A program made the translations under genes and the position numbers. From assembly GCF_000255705.1 (NCBI RefSeq), contig NZ_JH636441.1, positions 674,896 to 727,923 of the forward strand: a stretch of 53,028 bases of DNA. Reading direction: 5' to 3'. Below are positions 9,118-17,100 of this stretch, piece after piece. Source of the DNA: Zavarzinella formosa DSM 19928 (GTDB lineage Bacteria; Planctomycetota; Planctomycetia; Gemmatales; Gemmataceae). Below the pieces are notes generated by a model, which saw only the letters and a list, made by a program, of their open reading frames with translations, was not told where the DNA came from and searched no databases. Position 1 is the stretch's first letter, and the number at the start of each line of letters is the position of its first letter.

Positions 9118-10464
9118 ATGCCCAGGTTTGCCGCAACCGATCAACGAGTCGCGTACGACCTCGTCAGTTTCAAGTCCAACGGCGACGAACGCAAGGACGA
9201 TCCTCACGGCCTGATGTCCGATCTCGTCCTTCGTGATCTTGCCTCGGACGAATCGGGAATCACCGATGTGTTCCTGCTCACTCACGGTTGGATGGGTGAC
9301 ATTCCCGCCGCGCGCTCGCACTACGACAAGTGGCTTGCGGCCATGACCGCCTGTGACGCGGACATGGCCTTGATGAAACAAGCCCGCCCGGGGTTCAAAC
9401 CTCGCTTCGTCGCCCTACACTGGCCGAGCATGCCTTGGGGAGACGAGTCATTTGGCGAGGGGGGATCGTTTTCCGTGCCCGTTGACGGGGTCGCCTCGGC
9501 CGATCCGGTCGAGGCGATGGTGAACGATTATGCGGAGCGCATCGCGGACACTCCCGCCGCGCGGGACGCCATTCGGCGAATCGTGGTTGGTGCGATTGAC
9601 GACGTGGAACCGGATACGTTGCCTCAAGATGTGTTCGCCGCTTACCGGCAATTGAATTACGAAGCAGACATGGGCATCGGCGGCGTCGGCGCAGGACCGG
9701 GCGGCGACCGTTCCGGGTTCGATCCGGAGAGCGTGTACCAATCGCTCAGGGAGGACGCCCCGAGTTTCGGGTTGTTCAGTGGCGGCGGGATCTTCGGAGT
9801 GTTGCGGACTCTTTCGTTTTGGCGAATGAAAGACCGCTCTCGCTGGTTCGGCGAACTGGTTGGCTCAAGGCTTCTGGCGGGCATGATGCAGGCGTCGCCG
9901 AGGAATCTCCGATTTCACCTGATGGGTCATGGCTTCGGTTGCATTGTGATGTCGGCGACGCTCGCCGGGCCGAAGGGCCGGGGGCGGGTCGCCCGCCCGG
10001 TGGAATCGCTTGCGCTGGTTCAGGGCGCTCTTTCGATTTGGTCGTACTGCGACGACATCCCGGCCACGCCAGGCCAGCCGGGATACTTCAACAAAGTGAT
10101 CGCCGACCGGCGGGGGCGCGGGCCGATCCTCTCCACGCAATCCGTCTTCGACACCGCCAACGGGAAGTGGTATCCCCTCGGGGCCGGAGTCGCCGGGCAG
10201 GTGGCGTTTGCCTCGCCGGGCGAACTGCCGAAGTACGGGGCGCTGGGCACGCACGGCATTCGCGGACCGGGGACGAACACGACCGACCGGACTCTCCTTC
10301 CGGCGACGGGTGATTACCAGTTCGTTCCCGGGACCGCGTACAACCTGGAGTGCAGCGAAGTCATCCGCGACGGCGCCGGGCGAGGTGGCGCTCATAGCGA
10401 CATCTGCCATCCGCAAATTGCGCACGCGGTCTGGCAGGCGGCGCTGGCGTCCGTCAGGGGTTGA
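9118..10464 (+). CDS. Alpha/beta-hydrolase-fold protein lacking the nucleophile Ser
   Basis: This 448-aa cytoplasmic protein has the oxyanion region FLLTHGWMG (52-60) of alpha/beta hydrolases. At the nucleophile elbow it reads LMGHGFG (268-274): residue 272 is Gly (GGC at 9931-9933) where the family motif GxSxG needs Ser. One base change (AGC to GGC) would explain it. Unless another residue serves, it cannot act as a serine hydrolase and may bind lipid or protein instead. The ATG at 9118 follows GAGGACTCCTA; earlier in-frame codons from 9052 lack a ribosome site. It is divergent from the kinase across 289 bp and overlaps the convergent CHAT-STAND gene by 11 bp at its end, which argues for a long-standing association. 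Confidence 0.75.
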   Translation: MPRFAATDQRVAYDLVSFKSNGDERKDDPHGLMSDLVLRDLASDESGITDVFLLTHGWMGDIPAARSHYDKWLAAMTACDADMALMKQARPGFKPRFVALHWPSMPWGDESFGEGGSFSVPVDGVASADPVEAMVNDYAERIADTPAARDAIRRIVVGAIDDVEPDTLPQDVFAAYRQLNYEADMGIGGVGAGPGGDRSGFDPESVYQSLREDAPSFGLFSGGGIFGVLRTLSFWRMKDRSRWFGELVGSRLLAGMMQASPRNLRFHLMGHGFGCIVMSATLAGPKGRGRVARPVESLALVQGALSIWSYCDDIPATPGQPGYFNKVIADRRGRGPILSTQSVFDTANGKWYPLGAGVAGQVAFASPGELPKYGALGTHGIRGPGTNTTDRTLLPATGDYQFVPGTAYNLECSEVIRDGAGRGGAHSDICHPQIAHAVWQAALASVRG

Positions 10465-13400
10465 TCTTGATCGGCGGACCGCCCAGGCGAAAGAGTTCTT
10501 CTTTTCGCGCACGCCAATCGGTCGGGTTCAGCAATTCGCCACCGGTGTTGGGCGAGATTCGCAGCCCGGTCATCGTTTCGACCATCAGTTCGATCAATCT
10601 CGGATCATCCGGCAGCGGTTTCGGGACGGCCCATAACCGCGCTGTGCCGTCCCAACTTCCGGTGAGCGCGAGCGTCCCGTCCGGGCTGAACGTCGTCTCG
10701 CTGACCCCGAGGCGGTGGCGCAGCGGAGGGGTCAGCGGGCGGCCGGTTGCCCGGTCCCAGATGCGGGCGGTGTGATCGAAGCTGCCAGTGATAATGCGCT
10801 CGTCCGCCGCATCGGCGGCGATGTCCCACACTTGGGCGGCGTGGATCAGCGGGAGGCGCAGCGCCTCGTTTCCGTTTCCCGCGGTCCACGCCTGCCCCTG
10901 GCTGAAGTTCGTTCCCCCCAGCACCAGTTTTCCGCTCGGGCTGAACTTCGCCACTTGGATGCCGACGCGGTTTTCCAAGTAGTCGATCTTTGAGCCGCTC
11001 TCCGCCTGCCAGATGCCTCGGGCGCGCGGACTTCGCGTCAACAAATATTGGCCTTTTGGACAGAACGCCACGGTATGGATTCCCTCCAACTCTCCGTTCA
11101 CGGTGTGTTTCAGGGGCTCGCACACCTCCTCGCCGCTCGCCGTGCGGAACAGGCGGATCAGTCCTTCGGAATTCAACAAAGCGACCAGCGACCGGTCCGG
11201 GCTGAACGCCGCCCGGGTGGCCCGGAACAGAAACCAGTTCTCCGTTTCGTCAAAGAAGGTTGACAATCCGCCCCGCGCGCGCATGGTCGGTTTGGCCGGG
11301 ACTTCGGTGTTCGGATCCAACCGCCCGACCACATATTGTTCGGGGTCGTCCGTGTTGAACACGGCGGTGCGGCCGTCGTCGGCCACTCCCTGCGGACGCC
11401 GGCCGTTCTTCGCCGTGAGCGGGGCCGGGTCGCCGGAGGTGTCGAAGACAAAGGTGTTCAACATTTGATCGCGGGCGATGATCCGCGAACCGTCGGAAGC
11501 AAACCGCACTTCCGTGACCGGCCACCGCTGCTCCTTGCCATACGCACACCGGAATGTCTTTGGTGTCGGGGAACCCGGCCGGTCGAGGTCGTAGACGAAG
11601 ACGCTTCCGTTCCGGGCGCCGAGCGCGATGGCCTTGCCGTCCGGCCGGAACGCGACGCTCAGGATCGCCTCGGCGTCCGGCGGGGGGAAGACCTGACCCA
11701 AGCCTTCCATGGTGTGGCTTTGGACCGGGCGGTTCCACACGCGAACGATGCCGTCCGGGCTGGCGGTGAACACCTTCCCGTCGTCTCGGAACCCGGCCCC
11801 GCTGAGCCACCCTTGCGGGGAAATGCGTTCGCCGTATCGCGAAACCGTGTCGTCCTCGCGCATGATCTGAAGCGACCCGGAGGGGTTGCACGCGAGAAAG
11901 CTCGATGGTTGCTTCGGGTCGAACACGATGAAGGCGGCGCTCTCCGGGCCGGACCGCGGCTCGCCTGCCAGAGGAGCGCCGGTGGCGAGGTTCCATGACC
12001 GGATTTCAAACCCGCCGCCGGTCACTCGCCTCATGTCCGGGCTGATCTGCACGCAGGTGACGATTCCGGGCACATTGTGCCGCCATAACAACTTGGAGGG
12101 ATCGCTCGCCCCGACGCCGACTTCATACAGGTGGACGACGCCCTCCGATCGCGCATCTATCAACTCGTCCTTCTTGTCCATCCTGGCGTCGGCCCGGCGT
12201 CCGCACCCAGTCGCCAGATAGCGGCCGTCTGCGGAAAATACCAAGTCGTTGATCTTGCCCATGTGCTGAAACGCGCCGTCGCGGGGTCGGCCGGTGGCCA
12301 CGTCGTAGAGGCGCACGTCGCCCTGACCGTCGCACCCGGCCAGGAGTTTCCCGTCCGGCCGGACGGCGGCGCTTCCCATCCCGTGATCGATCCACTTGCC
12401 GAGGGGTTTGCCGCCGGCCACGTCCCAGACGGACGACAGACCGGCGCCGGTGAAAAGTCCGATTCCGTTCGGAAGCATCCGAATCCGTTCAATCGGGTGG
12501 CGGCGGATCTTCCCGTCCGCTTCCGGTCTCTGGACCCGGAATTTTTCCCCGACCGGTTTTTCCGTGCCGATGTCGTAGAGTTGAAACTCGTAGACGAAGA
12601 TCACGGGCGTTCCGGGCAGTTTCTCCGCAATCCGCGAGAGCAACGCCTGCTTCCCCGCCGGATCGGTTGCGACGATCTGAAGCGGTAACGTGTGAACCTC
12701 GTCGAGGCACATGAGGTGCGGCGCCCAAGAGGCGATGTTCGAGAGGATCACGCGGCGAAGGTCGGGCTCGTCGGCGGGGCACAGTTGCAACGCATACGCG
12801 ATGGACAGGATTCCCAGCCGCGGTCTCCCCTCCTCGCAAATCTGACTCCCTTTTTCCAGCGCAAGCGTGGCTGATTTCACCAGCGCGTCGTGCTTCTCGG
12901 TCTGAGCCTGGGCTTCGCTCTTCTTTGCCGCCGCCGCGCTGTTGGTCGCGTCGTCCGCGCTCTTGCGGGCTTTCGTCGCCTGGACGTCGGCGTAGATCGC
13001 CAGTCCGGAGGACGCCAGGGCCAGCGCGGCGAGAACGCCCATCACCAATTGCCGGGTACGGCGCTGCCGGACGAGCATTTCGCTCATCGCCTTCGTGAAT
13101 TCCTGCTGCACCGGCGAAAGGCGCGGCTTGTGTGAGCGAATCCACGCGAGGTAGTTGCGGGCCATGTCGGAGCCCGGCAGCGCGTGCCGGCTCCGCGACG
13201 GAACGCCCGCAAAGCCGCTTTCCCATTTCTCCGCGGCGATGCGGAATTCCTCCCGCATCGCCCGCCCCTGCGGGTCTTCCGCAAGCCATCCGCGAAGCCG
13301 GTCCCAGTTTTGAATCAACGCCTCATGCGACAGATCGACCAGCGATTTCGACATGTCCTCCGGGTCGCTGCGGATGGTGAGCAGTCGCTCGCCGACAAGG

Positions 13401-15553
13401 TAATCGACGATCTCCCGCGCCGCCTCGGCGTTCCCGGTTTCGGTTTGCAAAGCCGCGCGTCCGCGTGGCTGTCGCGTTCCCTTCGAATTCACGAGCGAGG
13501 TGATGATCTGTTCGACGAGAGGACGCCCCTGAGCGCCGAACTCGGTGGCGGTCGCGCTTGCCTGGAACACGGCCTCGGCGTGCTGGGCGATCGCCTTGCC
13601 CATGCCGCCGATTTCGTCAAATTCCGCGTGGGTGAACTCCGTCACCCCCTTTTCGACCGCCTTCAGCCACAGCCGTTCGAGCGCGAATTGAAGCAGCGGC
13701 AACGGCGCCGCGGTCAGCCCGCCCTCGACACGCGCAAGCAAAGGATCCGTCAGGATGCGGTCAAGCAGGGTGGTCGCGTGTGCCGGGTTGCCATCGGCGA
13801 GCGGCCCTTGGAACGTATAGCCGCAATGTTCGGCGGGGCCGGCGACGATGTCCCGCATATCGTCCCCGCCGGGCGGGCGAAGCACCCACGGCCGTCGGAT
13901 CAACCGACTAAGACCGCGCACGGAGGCGGCTTGCCCGAGGAATTCGCTCCGCATCCCGATGATGAGCCGGAAACGGTCTCTCTGAGTGTCCACGGCTTCG
14001 GCGAGCGCATCGGTGAGCAACTGGATCTCGGCCTTGTCGCGGGCCAGCGTAAACACTTCTTCAAACTGATCGAACACGATCAACAGCGGTTGGACGTCGG
14101 CTCTCAGGGCGGCTTTGAGGGCTTCGGCGGTCGGCTCTTCATGTGACCCGGTGAGTGCGGTCAGCAGTGTCTGAGCGGGCCGGTAACCCGGTCGCGGCGA
14201 GACGATTCGCCACTTGTCGGAACCGGCCAGGCCCTCTCGGCGTATCGCGCAGACCAGGCCCGCCTGAAGCAGCGACGACTTGCCGCTGCCCGAGTCGCCC
14301 ACCACGGCGACCGCTGGTTCGGCGCGCAGCACTTGAAGCAGTTCCGCGACCTCCGACTTGCGTCCGAAAAACAGGTCCGCGTCCTGCTCACCGAAACTCG
14401 AAAGCCCTCGGTAGGGGCTGACGAACTGGAACGCCGCTCGCTGTTGTGTCCCGCCGAGAGCGCCGGGCCGCGCCCACAATTCGAGGAACGCCCAGCACCA
14501 GTCCGTTTCGGGGCGATCCGAGGTGATGGCCTCCTCCGGCGGTTTGCCGGCCGCGAGCTGGCGGTAAAAGCCGATGGCCGCGTCCGTGCTGTGCTCCGCA
14601 TCAAGCGGGAACGTGGACGCGACCACCGCCGCCAAGTTCCCGCCGCGCGGGCTCAGGAGTTGCTGTGCGACACCGCCAAATCCGCCCCGCCCGGCGGTCT
14701 GTCCGGCTTTGCATACTTGCAAGAACGCCAACGCCGTCCGCCCCGCGCCGCACCACTCGCCGAGTTCGCTTGCGGTTGTTTCCGCAGGAGCGCCATCGTC
14801 CTTGCAGAGAAGCACTCCGGCCCCGTGGCCGTGCGCGAGCAGGTGCAACACGTCGAATTCACCTTTCAACGAAAGGCAAAGCGAATCACGGGTGGTCTTC
14901 GTGAAAGGAGCAAAGATCCCCGACTCGGCCGTTTCCGGGTTCGGAGCAATCTCTGAAACCGGCTTCGGCCCGGCCGGCCCGCACAAGAAAAGATCGATGT
15001 CCTTGTGAGTGGCCGCGACGAGTTTCTGGAGTCGAAGCACCGCGTCGAACGGGGGCACGTCGGCGCTCTTCGGCTCCGCGACCGCGATCAGCACGCGAAG
15101 CCGGTCGTTTAACTTGAGCGGGCGCGGCGAGCATCGGCGCAAAATGCGCACGAAGGCGACGGCGAGCTTGTCACGCCCGCGAAAGAGAAAGAAGTCGTCG
15201 TGCGGTTCGCACAGGAGGCCGTATGGAAGATCGCGAACAGCCTCGGTGGTGGCGTCGATAAGCAGGCGAATCGGTTGTTTGTTGCGGGCGGCCTGCGTCA
15301 GCACCTCGGCCCATTTCTTCGCGTTTTCCGGCTGCCCGAGCAAGGCGGTGAACAAGTCTTTCCCAAGCTGCCGGGCCGCGTCGGGCGGCAGGTCCGCCCC
15401 TTGGGCGAGGTACGGCACCCATTCGGCGATGCTCGGCGGCAATTCGGGGAGCAAGTCGCCTTCGGTGTCCCCGAGGTCTTCCGTGAACAATTCGGCCCGA
15501 AATTGTTCGCCGTATTGCGAGATGGCCAGCCGGACGTGATAAGGCGTTGCCAT
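10454..15553 (-). CDS. CHAT protease - STAND NTPase - WD40 protein
   Basis: This protein of about 1699 aa belongs to the CHAT caspase-fold sensor proteases. The CHAT domain (about 1-375) has the His-Gly box LLAHGHG (His241) and the Cys box FLQVCKAG (Cys281), so the dyad is intact. It leads into an nSTAND1-type NTPase: SPYRGLSSFGEQDADLFFGR, Walker A GDSGSGKS (419-426) and a Walker B-like LLIVFDQFEE. A transmembrane-like segment (LVMGVLAALALASSGLAIYA) and an Ala/Lys-rich coiled coil follow. The last 700 or so residues are WD40 repeats, e.g. GSWDGTARLWAVPK. Such proteins sense through the propeller, oligomerise through the NTPase and then cleave a partner. The ATG at 15553 begins MATPYHVRLA, 11 bases after the upstream protease gene's stop, so the two are co-transcribed. 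Confidence 0.93.
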   Translation of the reverse strand: MATPYHVRLAISQYGEQFRAELFTEDLGDTEGDLLPELPPSIAEWVPYLAQGADLPPDAARQLGKDLFTALLGQPENAKKWAEVLTQAARNKQPIRLLIDATTEAVRDLPYGLLCEPHDDFFLFRGRDKLAVAFVRILRRCSPRPLKLNDRLRVLIAVAEPKSADVPPFDAVLRLQKLVAATHKDIDLFLCGPAGPKPVSEIAPNPETAESGIFAPFTKTTRDSLCLSLKGEFDVLHLLAHGHGAGVLLCKDDGAPAETTASELGEWCGAGRTALAFLQVCKAGQTAGRGGFGGVAQQLLSPRGGNLAAVVASTFPLDAEHSTDAAIGFYRQLAAGKPPEEAITSDRPETDWCWAFLELWARPGALGGTQQRAAFQFVSPYRGLSSFGEQDADLFFGRKSEVAELLQVLRAEPAVAVVGDSGSGKSSLLQAGLVCAIRREGLAGSDKWRIVSPRPGYRPAQTLLTALTGSHEEPTAEALKAALRADVQPLLIVFDQFEEVFTLARDKAEIQLLTDALAEAVDTQRDRFRLIIGMRSEFLGQAASVRGLSRLIRRPWVLRPPGGDDMRDIVAGPAEHCGYTFQGPLADGNPAHATTLLDRILTDPLLARVEGGLTAAPLPLLQFALERLWLKAVEKGVTEFTHAEFDEIGGMGKAIAQHAEAVFQASATATEFGAQGRPLVEQIITSLVNSKGTRQPRGRAALQTETGNAEAAREIVDYLVGERLLTIRSDPEDMSKSLVDLSHEALIQNWDRLRGWLAEDPQGRAMREEFRIAAEKWESGFAGVPSRSRHALPGSDMARNYLAWIRSHKPRLSPVQQEFTKAMSEMLVRQRRTRQLVMGVLAALALASSGLAIYADVQATKARKSADDATNSAAAAKKSEAQAQTEKHDALVKSATLALEKGSQICEEGRPRLGILSIAYALQLCPADEPDLRRVILSNIASWAPHLMCLDEVHTLPLQIVATDPAGKQALLSRIAEKLPGTPVIFVYEFQLYDIGTEKPVGEKFRVQRPEADGKIRRHPIERIRMLPNGIGLFTGAGLSSVWDVAGGKPLGKWIDHGMGSAAVRPDGKLLAGCDGQGDVRLYDVATGRPRDGAFQHMGKINDLVFSADGRYLATGCGRRADARMDKKDELIDARSEGVVHLYEVGVGASDPSKLLWRHNVPGIVTCVQISPDMRRVTGGGFEIRSWNLATGAPLAGEPRSGPESAAFIVFDPKQPSSFLACNPSGSLQIMREDDTVSRYGERISPQGWLSGAGFRDDGKVFTASPDGIVRVWNRPVQSHTMEGLGQVFPPPDAEAILSVAFRPDGKAIALGARNGSVFVYDLDRPGSPTPKTFRCAYGKEQRWPVTEVRFASDGSRIIARDQMLNTFVFDTSGDPAPLTAKNGRRPQGVADDGRTAVFNTDDPEQYVVGRLDPNTEVPAKPTMRARGGLSTFFDETENWFLFRATRAAFSPDRSLVALLNSEGLIRLFRTASGEEVCEPLKHTVNGELEGIHTVAFCPKGQYLLTRSPRARGIWQAESGSKIDYLENRVGIQVAKFSPSGKLVLGGTNFSQGQAWTAGNGNEALRLPLIHAAQVWDIAADAADERIITGSFDHTARIWDRATGRPLTPPLRHRLGVSETTFSPDGTLALTGSWDGTARLWAVPKPLPDDPRLIELMVETMTGLRISPNTGGELLNPTDWRARKEELFRLGGPPIKINP

Positions 15554-15564
15554 AAGGGAAAAAG

Positions 15565-17010
15565 TTATGTGAGTAAATCGGTTCGGAGTTTCACGGCGGG
15601 ATCGCCGAGGACAACGTAGTTCTGGGCGTCGTTTCGCTCGACCCACATGGCGGCGATTTCTTGCGGCGAAACCTTTGCCTCCTTGCTGCTCTCATCCAGC
15701 GCGCTCGCGAGAGCCGTCGAAAGGACCGCATAGCGTTCGCTGAAGTTTTTCGTCGCGTGTCCGACCGGCTCGCCGGAGAGCACGCGTGCGAGAAAGTCAC
15801 GAAACGGGCCGATTTGCGAGCCCGCCCCCGTCGGACGGATCGAGTAACCCCACGCCCGTTCGACATGTCCGACCACGGCCAGCGCGGAACCGTTGGGGTG
15901 CGAAAGCAACCGTTGCGGAAGCGCCCCGACGAACGGCGCGGAGGCGATGTCCGTCGGACCGCGTCCGCGCTCCGTCAGAAATGCATCGGTCGCGGGAGTC
16001 CCGGCGCCATAACACGCGAACAGGAAGGCGACAAGGCCGCTGACATTCGCACCGGCTTCCACTTCCGGCGCCGTGAGGTAATGAGCGGGCGACACCTGGC
16101 CGAAGCCCGCCCAATCTTGCGCGAGCAACGCGCCCTGTGCTGTCAATTGTCGCGGATCGTCCTTTGGCCAGCCCATTCCGTGCGACGCCGTGAACAATAC
16201 CGCGGGCGGGGCCGTGCCGGTTGTCGGGTGAAGCGTTTCCAAAAGCCTCGCCTTGGTTGAGTCGGCGGCGAGAAAACACTTCGACCGAAACCCCTTCTCG
16301 GTCGCAATCGGCGCCTCGCCGGCCTGGTCGCCCGCGGCCGGCATCCCCTCCATGAGCGGTCGAATGAGCGAGTCCGCGCTCATTTGGGTCGAACGGTCAG
16401 CGGGGTGTCGTGGTCCCCAGTACGTCACTTCTTTCGCGTTCTTGATGCTCGTGGCCGTTTCGTAGGCCGCCACGCTTTCCGCGTATAGCCGGTATTGTTC
16501 CGGAGTGTCAAACGCGAGCCGGCCAACCGCGTATTCCACGTCGAGAAGGTATTGGAAATCGAACGGGATTTCCGTCGGCCCGCCGACAAGCGTGACGTAG
16601 TAAGGCACCTTCGTCGGCACAACGGAACCGGGGGCGACGCCGTGACGGGCGAGCCATTTCCTCATCGTCTCGCCGGGCCGGTATTCGAAAACCTTGCAGC
16701 GGTCGGGGGGCACGACGTTTTTTCGCCGCTCAATCAGCGGTTGAACGGCGGACTTGAGTTCTTGGGAACAGCCCGCGGGAAGAACAATGGCCCACCCGGC
16801 TCGCCCCGGATTGGTCGGGTCAACGTCCATCGGCAAGCCGAGCTTCGGCCGCTTGAACACACTGGCGATGGCTTTGAACCACGAACCGATGGCGCTGTCG
16901 GTCGGACGCCCGCTGGCGATTTTCACCGCATCACTCGGGGTGATTGGCGCGACGAGGTATTCGCCGGTCGCTCCGTTGATGCCATTGAGGATGATGTCGT
17001 CTTCGTTCAA
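15565..17010 (-). CDS. Gingipain/caspase-fold cysteine protease (C25-like)
   Basis: This 481-aa protein has a caspase-hemoglobinase fold signature: His box LFTASHGMG (His277), Cys box FLFACYGAG (Cys333), and near the C-terminus VVLGDPAVKLR, which resembles the GDP-x-x-x-L end of peptidase C25 (gingipain) domains. There is no signal peptide, so unlike gingipains it should act inside the cell. The only plausible start is a TTG at 17010; no in-frame ATG lies upstream before the lipoxygenase stop codon, which is in the same frame 30 codons earlier. It sits between the lipoxygenase and the CHAT-STAND gene on one transcript. Its substrate is unknown; the neighbouring proteins are obvious candidates. 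Confidence 0.8.
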   Translation of the reverse strand: MNEDDIILNGINGATGEYLVAPITPSDAVKIASGRPTDSAIGSWFKAIASVFKRPKLGLPMDVDPTNPGRAGWAIVLPAGCSQELKSAVQPLIERRKNVVPPDRCKVFEYRPGETMRKWLARHGVAPGSVVPTKVPYYVTLVGGPTEIPFDFQYLLDVEYAVGRLAFDTPEQYRLYAESVAAYETATSIKNAKEVTYWGPRHPADRSTQMSADSLIRPLMEGMPAAGDQAGEAPIATEKGFRSKCFLAADSTKARLLETLHPTTGTAPPAVLFTASHGMGWPKDDPRQLTAQGALLAQDWAGFGQVSPAHYLTAPEVEAGANVSGLVAFLFACYGAGTPATDAFLTERGRGPTDIASAPFVGALPQRLLSHPNGSALAVVGHVERAWGYSIRPTGAGSQIGPFRDFLARVLSGEPVGHATKNFSERYAVLSTALASALDESSKEAKVSPQEIAAMWVERNDAQNYVVLGDPAVKLRTDLLT

Positions 17011-17100
17011 GTGATACCAATCGTGGTAAGTCAGCCTGACGAGATGTCGCTCCGTCAGGTGATGCGAAGCGGAACACAGAGCGGCCTGGAAGGCCGCCTT

